Under the pieces are notes generated by a model. It saw only the letters and a program-made list of their open reading frames with translations, searched no databases and was not told where the DNA came from. Position numbers and translations under genes: made by a program. From NCBI GenBank assembly GCA_964579135.1, contig CAZOFD010000006.1, positions 1-61,262 on the forward strand: a DNA stretch of 61,262 nt, read 5' to 3'. Of the stretch, positions 52,769-61,262 are shown in pieces; position 1 is the first letter of the stretch; each line of letters begins with the position of its first letter. The stretch is from CAG-390 sp964579135. GTDB lineage: Bacteria; Bacillota; Clostridia; Oscillospirales; CAG-272.

Positions 52769-54073
52769 ATGAACAAACTTATATCCGATAACTTAAGCAT
52801 AAACGCCGATGGGCATCTTTGCTTTGCGGGGCGTGACACTACGGAACTCGCAAAAAAATACGGCACGCCGCTTTATCTTATAGACGAAGACAGGATACGC
52901 GACAGGTGTCGAATATACAAAAAAGCTATGCGCGAGGCTTTCGCCGAGGACGCGTTGCCGTTTTTTGCCGGCAAATCGCTGTGCTTTAAAGGCATATATC
53001 GCATAATGTGCGAGGAGAAAATGGGGATCGACGTTGTCTCCTCGGGAGAATTGTATACGGCGGTCAGCGCGGGCTTTCCCGCCGAGCGGGCGTGCTTTCA
53101 CGGGAACAACAAGACAGACGCGGACATTGAGTTCGCTATGGATTGCGGCGTCGGATATTTTGTTTGCGACAACAGGGAAGAGCTTGCCGGCGTAGACCGC
53201 GAGGCAAAAAAAAGAGGGCTGAAGCAAAAGATCCTTTTGCGTATCACCCCGGGTATTGATCCGCATACCTTCGCCCAAGTAGCAACGGGTAAGGTCGATT
53301 CCAAATTCGGGGCGGCTGTCGAGACCGGGCAGGCGATGGACTTGACGCGCGAGGCACTCGCGTGCGAGGGGCTCGAGCTTTGCGGATTTCACTGCCACGT
53401 AGGCTCGCAAATATTCGACAAGGAGCCCTTTGCGGACGCGGCGAAGATAATGCTCGCGTTTATCCGCGACGTTAAGCTCGCTCTCGGGTACGAGGCGCGG
53501 ATACTCAACCTCGGCGGAGGAATGGCTGTAAGGTACCTGACAAGCGACCCCGAGCCGGATTACGCGGCGAATATAGCGTACGTCGGCAAGGTCTTTCGCG
53601 AACTTTGTGAAGAATACGACGTTGCGCCGCCACGCGTGTTTATGGAGCCGGGGCGCAGCCTTGTGGCGGACGCGGGGATGACGCTTTATTCTGCGGGAAC
53701 ACTTAAGACTATCCCCGGGTTTAAGACCTACGTCTCCGTCGACGGAGGAATGGCGGATAACCCGCGCTACGCGCTCTATTCTTCGCCCTATACCGTGTTG
53801 CTTGCCAACCGTGCAAACGATAAAGAAGACACTGTGTGCACCGTTGCGGGGCGCTGTTGCGAAAGCGGAGATCTGATACAGGAGAACGTTTCGTTGCCGT
53901 TGCCGAAGCGCGGAGATCTTGTCGCCGTGCTTACCACGGGAGCCTACAACTATTCTATGGCGTCGAACTACAATCGTTTGCCGCGCCCGGCGCTCGTTAT
54001 GCTTGCCGGCGGCAGGGATTCGCTTGCCGTAAGGCGCGAAACTTTCGAGGATCTCGTAAGGAACGATATATAA
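52769..54073 (+). CDS. lysA: Diaminopimelate decarboxylase
   Basis: PLP enzyme making L-lysine from meso-DAP. It has 434 residues, fold type III. The PLP lysine is in the segment FFAGKSLCFKG near residue 72, where most LysA read YAxKAN. Other motifs: GFHCHVGSQI, NLGGGMAV, EPGRSLVADAG and CCESGDLI near the C-terminus. The RBS is AAAGGA. It is the last gene of the operon and is followed by a terminator. Confidence 0.95.
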   Translation: MNKLISDNLSINADGHLCFAGRDTTELAKKYGTPLYLIDEDRIRDRCRIYKKAMREAFAEDALPFFAGKSLCFKGIYRIMCEEKMGIDVVSSGELYTAVSAGFPAERACFHGNNKTDADIEFAMDCGVGYFVCDNREELAGVDREAKKRGLKQKILLRITPGIDPHTFAQVATGKVDSKFGAAVETGQAMDLTREALACEGLELCGFHCHVGSQIFDKEPFADAAKIMLAFIRDVKLALGYEARILNLGGGMAVRYLTSDPEPDYAANIAYVGKVFRELCEEYDVAPPRVFMEPGRSLVADAGMTLYSAGTLKTIPGFKTYVSVDGGMADNPRYALYSSPYTVLLANRANDKEDTVCTVAGRCCESGDLIQENVSLPLPKRGDLVAVLTTGAYNYSMASNYNRLPRPALVMLAGGRDSLAVRRETFEDLVRNDI

Positions 54074-54090
54074 AGAGACAAATAATGCAA

Positions 54091-54126
54091 AACGTCGAAG
54101 TGCGCCGCGCTTCGGCGTTTTTTGTT
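54091..54126 (+). terminator. Terminator of the dapA-dapB-lysA operon
   Basis: A 10-bp stem (AACGTCGAAG/CTTCGGCGTT) with a 9-nt loop followed by a T-rich run, 17 nt after lysA. Confidence 0.9.
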
Positions 54127-54171
54127 TTTTTCGCAAAAAAACAAAAAAATATATACAAAAATGAAGTTGTG

Positions 54172-54180
54172 TGGTATAAT
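54172..54180 (+). promoter_or_regulatory. Extended -10 promoter before rlmB
   Basis: TGGTATAAT matches TG-N-TATAAT, 81 nt upstream of rlmB. The -35 is weak. Confidence 0.55.
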
Positions 54181-54260
54181 GAGATGAACTATGCGATATT
54201 TTGTCCGTTGATCTTTTTAACGTTCGGTATCGCGCCGATTAACGTCGGAGGAGCATTTTT

Positions 54261-55064
54261 ATGGCAAACGAACAAACGAAAAACGGCGGGTTTCGTCGCA
54301 AACCGCTTGAGCGCGAAAAAGAAAAAAGCGCAGAGGGTGTAATATACGGTCGCAACAGCGTGCGCGAATTGCTTCGCTCGGGCAGGTCGATAGACAAGAT
54401 ATTTATTCGCGAGGGCGACCGAGACGGCTCGGTCAACGTTATAATAGCCGAGGCGGCGGCAAGAAAGATCCCGCTTATCGAAACCGAAAAGCAAAAGCTC
54501 GACAAGATGTGTGCCGGCGGCGTGCACCAGGGTGTCGTTGCTATGGTTGCGGAAAAAGAATACTGCACGCTCGACGATATTCTCGAGATAGCGCGCGCAC
54601 GCGGAGAGATGCCGTTTATCGCCATCCTCGACGGAGTGGAAGACCCGTATAACCTCGGCGCCGTTATCCGCTGTGCCGATTGCGCCGGCGTGCACGGCAT
54701 CGTAATACCGAAAAGGCGAGCCGTCGGGCTTACTCCCGCAGTGTCGAAATCCTCGGCGGGTGCGCTTGAGCACGTTGCGATAGCGAAAGTCGCAAATCTT
54801 GCATCGGAAGTCGACAAACTCAAGGCGAAAGGCATATGGATATATGCCGCCGAAGCCGGAGGGTACGACGTGCACGAGGTTGACGTTGCCCGCCCCGCCG
54901 CATTTATCTTCGGAAGCGAGGGCAACGGGGTCTCGCGTTTGCTTAAAGAGAAAAGCGATTATATAGTATCGGTTCCGATGTTCGGCAAAGTTAATTCTAT
55001 GAACGTTTCGACGGCAGCCGCGGTCGTTCTTACCGAGGCGGCATATCGCAGAAACAAGAAATAA
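54261..55064 (+). CDS. rlmB: 23S rRNA (guanosine-2'-O-)-methyltransferase RlmB / TrmH family
   Basis: SPOUT methyltransferase, probably for G2251 of 23S rRNA. It has 267 residues. The substrate-binding N-domain opens with GVIYGRNSVRELLRSG. The knot motifs are LDGVEDPYNLGAVIRCADCAG, FGSEGNGVSRLL, and VPMFGKVNSMNVSTAAAVVL. The RBS is GGAGGA. It is 18 nt upstream of the pseudo-P-type ATPase gene. Confidence 0.92.
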   Translation: MANEQTKNGGFRRKPLEREKEKSAEGVIYGRNSVRELLRSGRSIDKIFIREGDRDGSVNVIIAEAAARKIPLIETEKQKLDKMCAGGVHQGVVAMVAEKEYCTLDDILEIARARGEMPFIAILDGVEDPYNLGAVIRCADCAGVHGIVIPKRRAVGLTPAVSKSSAGALEHVAIAKVANLASEVDKLKAKGIWIYAAEAGGYDVHEVDVARPAAFIFGSEGNGVSRLLKEKSDYIVSVPMFGKVNSMNVSTAAAVVLTEAAYRRNKK

Positions 55065-55082
55065 ATTAAGAGCAGGTTGGTT

Positions 55083-57539
55083 ATGTTAGGAAAAAAGCAC
55101 GATATCGACATTCCGAATAACGAAAGCGAAAACACCTTGTTCGACGAGGAAAAATTCGATTCTTTGATAAACGACGTCGTTTCTTTATCCGCAGGGGAGC
55201 CTCAAAAGGTCGGTGACGGCGTAGACTCGCTCCTCGAGCAAATATTTGCGGCAGTCGGCGACGCGCCGAACGGCGAGGAGGCGACCGAGGGAGAAGGATC
55301 CGAGGATAAAACCGCGGTCTCGGCGATCGAAGAGACCGCGGAAAGCGAAGATACGACATCAAACGACGCGTCGGCCCTTGCCGAGTGCGAGGAAGACGCT
55401 GCAAGTGCCGGCAATTGCGAAAACGTCGACGCCTCACCGGGGAAAACGGAGAAAAACGTCGATACGAGTTCCGGTTCGGAAGTCGACGACGGCGACGCCG
55501 ACGACGTTGACGAGGCACAAACGGCGGCGGACGTTGCGGCGCGTGAAAGCACGGACGACGCCGACGCTGCGAGGAGCGAAAACGAAAAAAGCGAAGACGA
55601 GGGAAACGACGGCTCGGTGAGCGAAGAGATCTGCTCTTCCGATGAGAAAGAGCCGAGCTGCGACGAGGACAACGAGGACGACGAGGACGAGACGCTTATG
55701 GCAGCTCTCGGATACAGCGAAACACCGATCGGTCGCCCCGCAGTCGTTACCGCGACTCGCGACGGCTTTGACTTAAGCGACGCTTATGCCTATAACGGCG
55801 AGGAATACGCCTCGAAAGAGCAAGGTGAGAGCATCAAAAAGAGATATCGCTCCGAGCGTTTGCGCGCTCTTATAAGGCTTGGAGCAACTGCGGTATGCGT
55901 TTTGTTGCTCTTCGTTTTCGACGTTTTCGGCAAGAAATTCGGCGGCGCGCTGAATATGCGCGCGTATCCCGCCGTTTACGTTATGGCTTCTTTGCAGATA
56001 CTTTTGATCTGCGCGGCGTTCTCGTATAAAAAAATGATCTGCGGAATTCGCGACCTTTTCCGAGCGAAAACAAAGGCGTATTCCATTGCTGCGGTTTCCG
56101 TTTGCGTTACGGTCGTTTACGATATAGTTATCGCCGCCATCGGAACGGCGGACGTCACGCTTTACGATCTGCCTGCTGCCGTTTGCCTTTTGTTCGTCGT
56201 GCTCGGCGATCTTCTCGAGATAGAGCGGCAGGCGGTCGGATTTAATATCGTCTCCGACTCCGAAAGGATATGTTCTATCGATGAGGTCGACGCCGAAACT
56301 CTTGAAAAATACGGCATTGCGGATAAAAACGTACGCCGAGGCAAGGTCTTTGAGATAAAGAGCGGCGAGGTGCCGAGCGGTTATTTCCGTCACACCAATC
56401 GTCGCAGCGAGCTTGACGGGATATATAAATACGTGATCCCGCCCGTACTTGCGCTTGCGCTTGTGGTATTTATTATTTCTTTGGCGGCGGGGCGCCCGCT
56501 CAAGGACGCCGCGAACGTATTCGTTTCGCTTGTCCTTTTCGGCTTGCCGTCGTTTATGCTGATAGCTTCGGTTTATCCGTTCTTCTTTGTCGGCAAAAAA
56601 GGTGCGAGAAAGTCGTACGCCGTTCTCGGTGAAAGCGATGCGGGAGATATTTCCGATATTTCGGCTGTCGTCCTCGACGAGCGCGATGCCTTTGACGAGA
56701 ATGCGATTCGGATCGACCGTATAACGATGTGCGGTAACGGTAACGCGTGTGATGTCTACGGTGTTATGAACGACGTATCCGCAATTGCGGAAAAGGTCGG
56801 CGGCACGTTTGCACACGCTTTCGGTAAAAATATTTTGACCGCGGAGACCGACGGCGTTCCCTCTGCGAAAAACAACATATGCGATGAGAATGGCGGCGAC
56901 GTCGAGGTGCGTGAGATCGTCGACAAGGGGATCGTCGCCTCGGTCGGAGACGGCGAATATTTGATCGGTTCTGCGGAATTTCTTAAAAGCCGCGGCGTTG
57001 CGACGTCTTCGTATTACGACGCGGAATATATCGCCGAAACGGCGGGCGGCACGGTCATTCACGTAGCTCGCGACGGGAAAGCGGTGCTGAAATTCTTCGT
57101 TTCGTATACGCCGAACGAAAGATTCGTTAAAATGGTAAAAGAGCTTTCTGCCCGTTCGATGCGTACGGTGCTGAAGTGTGTTGACCCGAACGTGGATTCG
57201 CAGATGCTTATGCGCACCGTTGCCGTTGAGGGGCAGGATATATCCGTTATAAGAGTAAGCTTCGACGAGGCGAAAAAAGCCGTGCCTACGGGCGGCGTTG
57301 TGGCGGACGCCTCTGATATGACGTCGCTCCTCGACGCCGCGGATACCTGCCGCTCTTATCAAAAATGGACGAAACTTAACGTATATATATGCGGCGGATT
57401 GTTGGCTGCCGGCGTTTTGATAGCCGCGTTTCTCGGAGCGCTCGGCGCAACGATCGGTATGTCGTCGCTTTATATCGTTCTGTTCCAGTTGCTTGCGATA
57501 TTGCCGTCGGTCGCGCTTCCCAAATTTATGCTTGAATAA
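55083..57539 (+). CDS. Acidic-tailed membrane protein resembling a catalytically dead P1B-type ATPase
   Basis: It has 818 residues. The first ~203 are Asp/Glu/Ser-rich and low complexity. Eight hydrophobic helices follow in P1B layout: four (about 265-382), two (450-470, 477-500), then a soluble domain, then two (765-818). The P-domain position reads VVLDERDAF (D532) instead of DKTGT; the TGE motif, the CPC-type motif in the sixth helix and GDGxND are all missing. N-domain-like GIVASVGDGEYLIGSAEF and ADASDMTSLLDAADTC remain. Function is unknown. ATG 55083 follows GCAGG; a TTG two codons upstream is possible. Confidence 0.65.
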   Translation: MLGKKHDIDIPNNESENTLFDEEKFDSLINDVVSLSAGEPQKVGDGVDSLLEQIFAAVGDAPNGEEATEGEGSEDKTAVSAIEETAESEDTTSNDASALAECEEDAASAGNCENVDASPGKTEKNVDTSSGSEVDDGDADDVDEAQTAADVAARESTDDADAARSENEKSEDEGNDGSVSEEICSSDEKEPSCDEDNEDDEDETLMAALGYSETPIGRPAVVTATRDGFDLSDAYAYNGEEYASKEQGESIKKRYRSERLRALIRLGATAVCVLLLFVFDVFGKKFGGALNMRAYPAVYVMASLQILLICAAFSYKKMICGIRDLFRAKTKAYSIAAVSVCVTVVYDIVIAAIGTADVTLYDLPAAVCLLFVVLGDLLEIERQAVGFNIVSDSERICSIDEVDAETLEKYGIADKNVRRGKVFEIKSGEVPSGYFRHTNRRSELDGIYKYVIPPVLALALVVFIISLAAGRPLKDAANVFVSLVLFGLPSFMLIASVYPFFFVGKKGARKSYAVLGESDAGDISDISAVVLDERDAFDENAIRIDRITMCGNGNACDVYGVMNDVSAIAEKVGGTFAHAFGKNILTAETDGVPSAKNNICDENGGDVEVREIVDKGIVASVGDGEYLIGSAEFLKSRGVATSSYYDAEYIAETAGGTVIHVARDGKAVLKFFVSYTPNERFVKMVKELSARSMRTVLKCVDPNVDSQMLMRTVAVEGQDISVIRVSFDEAKKAVPTGGVVADASDMTSLLDAADTCRSYQKWTKLNVYICGGLLAAGVLIAAFLGALGATIGMSSLYIVLFQLLAILPSVALPKFMLE

Positions 57540-57547
57540 ACAATTCG

Positions 57548-57571
57548 ACGGGGTGGTTTCCACCCCGTCGG
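57548..57571 (+). terminator. Stable hairpin after the pseudo-P-type ATPase gene
   Basis: A perfect CGACGGGGTGG stem with a 2-3 nt loop but no T-run. It may be a processing or weak termination site. Confidence 0.4.
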
Positions 57572-57590
57572 TTGATAAACGAGGTAACCG

Positions 57591-59435
57591 ATGTATTCTT
57601 CATCAATTTTGAAATCCGTTGCTCGCCCGGGACGTTATACGGGCGGCGAGTACGGAGAGATAATCAAAGATAAAAACTCCGTTGCGGCGAGATTCGCTTT
57701 TTGTTTCCCCGATGCATACGAGATTGGGATGTCGAATCTCGGTATGCGGATCTTATACGGTGCGCTTAATCGCGAGGAGAGCGTTTGGTGCGAACGCGTT
57801 TTTGCGCCGTGGACGGATATGGAAGCTAAAATGCGCGAAAAGGGGATACCGCTTGCCGCGCACGAAAGCGGTGATCCCGTAAAAGAATTCGATTTTCTCG
57901 GTTTTACGCTTCAATACGAGATGTGCTACACGAACGTGGTCAATCTTATCGATCTTGCGGGGCTGCCGCTTTTTGCCGCCGACAGAGGCGAGGAATATCC
58001 GATAGTGATAGGCGGGGGTCCCTGCGCGTATAACCCCGAGCCGTTGGCTGAGTTTTTCGATCTTTTCAATATCGGCGAGGGCGAGGAGATGCTGCCGCAG
58101 ATCGTTCGTCTGTATATTGATATGAAGTCGCGCGGAGCAACGAAAGCCGAATTTCTGCGTGAGGCGGCAAGAAGTATCGAGGGAGTGTACGTTCCGTCGC
58201 TGTACGAGGTGACGTACAACGACGACGGAACGATCGCCGAGTTCAGACCGAAGTTTGACGACGTGCCGTCCGTTATCAAAAAGCGTATAATAAAAGACGT
58301 AGATAAAGCGTATTTTCCCGAAAAGGTCGTAATGCCTTACGTCGAGGCAGTGCAGGATAGAATAATGCTCGAGGTCTTTCGCGGATGTATCCGCGGTTGC
58401 AGATTTTGCCAAGCGGGTATGGTCTGCCGCCCCGTTCGAGAAAAGACTCCCGAGACTCTGCTGAAACAGGCAAAATGCCTTTACGAAGCGACGGGATACG
58501 AGGAAATATCCTTGACGTCGCTCTCCATCTCCGACTATACGCGTTTGCCGGAGCTTACTGACGGTCTTATCGAATGGACGGACGGCAAAAAAGTCAGCCT
58601 CTCGCTCCCGTCTTTAAGGATCGACTCGTTTTCGCGCGAGCTTATGGATAAAGTCGCCTCCGTGCGTTCTTCGTCCATAACTTTCGCTCCCGAGGCAGGG
58701 ACGCAAAGGCTGCGCGACGTTATAAACAAAAACGTTACCGAAGAAGATCTTATGCGCTCCGCGGGAATTGCTTTCGAGGCGGGCAAAGAACAGGTAAAGC
58801 TTTATTTTATGAACGGATTGCCTACGGAAACTTTGGAGGACGTCGAGGGGATCGCCGCGCTTGCCAAGGCGACGGTCGAAAAGTTTTACGCGACGCCCGG
58901 ACACAGCCGCCGCTCACCGCAGGTGACCGTAAGCGTTTCCTGTTTCGTTCCCAAACCGTTTACGCCTTTTCAGTGGGAGGCGCAGGATACTATCGAAATG
59001 CTCGAACAAAAGCAGGAGCATCTGAAGTCTTGCATAAAAGACAAAAAGATCAGATATACGCATCACGATGCGAACGTTTCGCATATCGAGGCGGTTTTGG
59101 CACTTGGTGACCGAAGAATTGCCAAGGCTTTGGCACTCGGGCAAAAGCGCGGATTTAAATTCGACGCGTGGGACGAGTTTTTCGATTTCGAAAAATGGAT
59201 GGACGTTTTCGCCGATACCGGTATAGACACGTCTTTTTATGCCAACAGAAAGAGATCGACCGACGAGATCCTGCCTTGGGATATGATAGATTGCGGAGTT
59301 ACGAAAAGGTTTTTGCTGCGCGAGCGCGAGCGCGCATACGCGGAAAAGACTACTCCGTCGTGCCGCGAAGCGTGCTCCGCCTGCGGCGCAAATAAATTGG
59401 GAGGAGAACTGTCGTGTTGTCCGAAAACAAAGTAA
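57591..59435 (+). CDS. TIGR03960 family B12-binding/radical SAM protein
   Basis: It has 614 residues. An N-terminal B12-binding-like domain (SNLGMRILYGALN, VIGGGPCAYNPEPL) precedes the radical SAM core with CX3CX2C in RGCIRGCRFCQAG (about 264-274). TFAPEAGTQRLRDVINK and YFMNGLPTET follow. It belongs to a family strictly paired with TIGR03936 in Clostridia; the substrate is unknown (RNA modification is often suggested). A GAGGTAACCG precedes the ATG. It overlaps the next gene by 22 nt. Confidence 0.9.
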   Translation: MYSSSILKSVARPGRYTGGEYGEIIKDKNSVAARFAFCFPDAYEIGMSNLGMRILYGALNREESVWCERVFAPWTDMEAKMREKGIPLAAHESGDPVKEFDFLGFTLQYEMCYTNVVNLIDLAGLPLFAADRGEEYPIVIGGGPCAYNPEPLAEFFDLFNIGEGEEMLPQIVRLYIDMKSRGATKAEFLREAARSIEGVYVPSLYEVTYNDDGTIAEFRPKFDDVPSVIKKRIIKDVDKAYFPEKVVMPYVEAVQDRIMLEVFRGCIRGCRFCQAGMVCRPVREKTPETLLKQAKCLYEATGYEEISLTSLSISDYTRLPELTDGLIEWTDGKKVSLSLPSLRIDSFSRELMDKVASVRSSSITFAPEAGTQRLRDVINKNVTEEDLMRSAGIAFEAGKEQVKLYFMNGLPTETLEDVEGIAALAKATVEKFYATPGHSRRSPQVTVSVSCFVPKPFTPFQWEAQDTIEMLEQKQEHLKSCIKDKKIRYTHHDANVSHIEAVLALGDRRIAKALALGQKRGFKFDAWDEFFDFEKWMDVFADTGIDTSFYANRKRSTDEILPWDMIDCGVTKRFLLRERERAYAEKTTPSCREACSACGANKLGGELSCCPKTK

Positions 59436-60127
59436 CGTCGCAGTGTGCGCCCGAGGCGAGCACCACACCCGTGACCGTGCGTTTGCGATTCAAAAAGACG
59501 GGAAATCTGCAATATATTTCGCATTTGGATCTGCAAAGAACTTTTTTGCGCATTCTCACAAGGGCAAACCTGCCGCTTTGGTACACCCAAGGATTTAACC
59601 CGCACCCCAAACTCGTTTTTGCGCTGCCGCTGTCCATCGGGTGCGAGAGCGTGTGCGAGCTTGCCGACGTAAGGCTTGTAGGCGACGTCGACACGTCGGA
59701 GGTGCTGCAAAAATTGCGTCGAGCCTCCGTTCCGTCGCTTGAGTTTACGGATTGCTATATACCGAAAACCTCGTTTTCGGATATCGCGCTTGCAAAATAC
59801 ACCATTTTTATCGAATGTGCTTCGGCGCCTGCGATGGCGGAGAAGATAGAGAGAGTTCTCTCGACACCTCCGCTCGAGATCGTAAAAAAGACGAAAACCG
59901 GCGAGAAGACGCTGGATTTGACCGAGCTTTTGCGCGATTTTTCCGTTTGTCCGAGCGACGAGGGCTGCCATATCGATATTTTGTGTGCCGCGGGTAATGA
60001 GCAGAATCTCAACCCCGAGCTGCTTGTCGAAGCGCTTAAGAAAAAGCTTTTGCTTTTGAGAAACGAAGAAGAGTACGGCGTTATCCGCACGGACGTATGC
60101 ACGTCCGACGCGAACTCGTTCGAGTAA
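59414..60127 (+). CDS. TIGR03936 / DUF2344 radical SAM-associated protein
   Basis: A 237-residue partner of the preceding radical SAM protein. Signature: VTVRLRFKKTGNLQYISHLDLQRTFLR and QGFNPHPKLVFALPLSIG. The start is GTG 59414 with GGGAGGAG 9 nt upstream, inside the end of the upstream gene, so the two are co-translated. In many Clostridia ribonuclease G follows; here it does not. Confidence 0.9.
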   Translation: MLSENKVTSQCAPEASTTPVTVRLRFKKTGNLQYISHLDLQRTFLRILTRANLPLWYTQGFNPHPKLVFALPLSIGCESVCELADVRLVGDVDTSEVLQKLRRASVPSLEFTDCYIPKTSFSDIALAKYTIFIECASAPAMAEKIERVLSTPPLEIVKKTKTGEKTLDLTELLRDFSVCPSDEGCHIDILCAAGNEQNLNPELLVEALKKKLLLLRNEEEYGVIRTDVCTSDANSFE

Positions 60128-60503
60128 AAACTTGGTTTGTGTCGAGGCGCAAACAAGAACGCACGGCGAACGTTTTTTCGCACTGTTCGGCGTCGATTTT
60201 GCCGTCGGATCTCGTAGAGAGCACACAAAGCTCAACTCGTTCGTTTGGGCTTGGTCGGAAACTCAAAAACACGGTCAAGTTACGTATTTTGAGAAAAGAC
60301 GGTCAATTTCGAAAGAATTGCCCGAAAAACGCTTGCGATTCGGAAAGTTTTGTGTTATCATTAGAGCAGCGGTGGTCTACTGACGGTAGAAATAGGTATT
60401 CGCAAAGTAGAGCTCGTTTTTAAGCCGCCTCGCGCTGCTTGCGCGGTTCAAATGCGTGTAAAATCGCCGCTTTAAATCGGACTCGTATTAGGGGGATGTT
60501 TTG
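60128..60503. other. 376-nt gap before the XRE gene
   Basis: No family-like protein or RNA structure is recognised. A possible promoter, -35 TTGCGA (60333-60338), 17-nt spacer, -10 TATCAT (60356-60361), lies about 140 nt upstream of the XRE gene. Small open frames here (for example 60097-60423) overlap the preceding gene and show no domain. Confidence 0.6.
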
Positions 60504-61262
60504 ATGGACATCAACGATATTAAAAGGAACGTCGCCGACAATTTGGCGCGGTTGCGCTCCGCACACGGAATGACGCAGGCGTATCTTGCCGAAAAATTAA
60601 ATTACACGGATAAAGCCGTTTCCAAATGGGAGCGAGCCGAATCCGTACCCGACATAGCGGTTTTGAAACAGATCGCCGATACGTTCGACGTTACCGTAGA
60701 CTGGCTTATAAGTGAGCAAAAAGACGTTGCTCCCGTTATAAGCGAGGAGCGTATTCGCGCCAAAAAACGGAATAGATTTATAATATCGTTGCTTTCGGGC
60801 GTTGCGGTGCTTTTTATTGCCACAACCGTGTTTGTCGTGATGTCGATAGTCGGTGTGCCGCGAGCGGAACTTGCTTACATGTGGTCGATTCCCGCTTTGG
60901 CAATAGATTTTCTTGTGTTTAACGCCATATGGGGCAAATACAGCAGGAACTTTTTGTTTATAACCATTATAATTTGGGCTGTGCCCGCTGCCGTTTACAT
61001 AACTGTGGGAAATCCTAATCTTTGGTATCTGTTCTTTATATCCGTACCGCTGCAGATCGCCACGTTTTTTTGGTCGCAGATCGGTCACCCCAAAAAGCAT
61101 ACCGCGACACTCCGTGGCGAGAACTTGCGGCAAAACACCGACGCGACCGAGTCGGTGGGGGCGGTGGAGCCCGAGTGCGCGAGTGCGCAAGCCTCTCTCG
61201 ACACAGCTTCGGACGACGGGGCGGAGAACAACTCCGACGCGGATCGTGCGTCCCATACGTAA
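60504..61262 (+). CDS. XRE-family regulator with membrane domain
   Basis: It has 252 residues and the stop codon is the last codon of the window. An N-terminal HTH_3 domain (residues ~5-62: LARLRSAHGMTQAYLAEKL, DKAVSKWERAESVPD) is followed by four hydrophobic helices (about 92-190) and an acidic, Ala/Glu/Asp-rich tail. Membrane-tethered XRE regulators of this layout are common in Clostridia; target and signal are unknown. ATG 60504 follows GGGGGA. Confidence 0.9.
   Translation: MDINDIKRNVADNLARLRSAHGMTQAYLAEKLNYTDKAVSKWERAESVPDIAVLKQIADTFDVTVDWLISEQKDVAPVISEERIRAKKRNRFIISLLSGVAVLFIATTVFVVMSIVGVPRAELAYMWSIPALAIDFLVFNAIWGKYSRNFLFITIIIWAVPAAVYITVGNPNLWYLFFISVPLQIATFFWSQIGHPKKHTATLRGENLRQNTDATESVGAVEPECASAQASLDTASDDGAENNSDADRASHT

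Noticed and set aside
55773..57563. Minus-strand 596-codon open frame
   Set aside because: Antisense shadow of the pseudo-P-type ATPase; basic, low-complexity and without motifs or an RBS.
60097..60423. 108-codon plus-strand frame after the DUF2344 gene
   Set aside because: It overlaps the end of a well-supported gene, has no RBS and no domain; composition looks non-coding.
1..61262. CRISPR array, IS element, prophage or toxin-antitoxin locus
   Set aside because: I found no spaced direct repeats, transposase motifs, phage genes or small antitoxin-toxin pairs.

Overview
The window reads as a housekeeping stretch of a Bacillota (Clostridia) chromosome, probably from an uncultured or gut-type lineage. 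Signs of this are a tRNA-Phe-type T-box in front of pheST, a lysine riboswitch in front of dapA-dapB-lysA, the Clostridia pair TIGR03960/TIGR03936, YlqF, DUF1540, DUF896, ComEC/ComF, and strong TTGACA-17-TATAAT promoters with AAAGGAGG-type ribosome binding sites. The lineage is inferred from gene content only. I see no IS element, prophage, CRISPR array or rRNA. The only RNA gene is one tRNA-Thr.

Layout. 1-3.3 kb (-): tig-clpP-clpX (clpX cut by the window edge) and a phosphoesterase. 3.4 kb (+): DUF1540. 3.7-10.3 kb (-): mnmA-apgM-lepB-ylqF-rnhB-yraN-thrC behind one clear promoter. 10.4-18 kb (+): secA, two unknown membrane proteins, and pcrA. 18-20 kb (-): a membrane pair (DUF4097-like and HAAS-like). 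20.2-21.8 kb (+): trmB-truB. 22-26 kb (-): tRNA-Thr, then tsaE-tsaB-rpiB-ispD-ispF-rpe. 26-30 kb (-): T-box-pheS-pheT-DUF896. 30.1-34.8 kb (-): DUF1294, a divergent metG, gltX and an MBL hydrolase. 35-39 kb (+): a large surface protein and pncB. 39-40.7 kb (-): mscL and an MBL lipoprotein, divergent from comEC-birA (+). 44-45.3 kb (-): pyk. 45.6-49.7 kb (+): comF, an ABC exporter, DUF1643 and exoA. 49.8-50.6 kb: a frameshifted DUF11-repeat gene. 50.7-54 kb (+): lysine riboswitch and dapA-dapB-lysA. 54.2-60.1 kb (+): rlmB, a pseudo-P-type ATPase and a radical-SAM pair. 60.5 kb to the end: a membrane-anchored XRE regulator.

How the genes work together: protein quality control and secretion (tig, ClpXP, SecA, LepB), tRNA modification and charging (mnmA, tsaB/E, trmB, truB, pheST, metG, gltX), lower glycolysis (apgM, pyk), non-mevalonate isoprenoid and pentose phosphate steps (ispD/F, rpe, rpiB), and the lysine/diaminopimelate branch.

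The most unusual observations are: (1) a repeated initiation architecture in which the Shine-Dalgarno sequence directly abuts a stem-loop that separates it from the start codon, before at least five unrelated genes; (2) an eight-helix P1B-ATPase-like protein whose catalytic motifs are gone and which carries a ~200-residue acidic N-terminal tail; (3) ComEC with a degenerate metallo-beta-lactamase domain, facing a divergent lipoprotein that carries an intact version of that domain; (4) a MetRS-like enzyme with a degenerate KMSKS loop.
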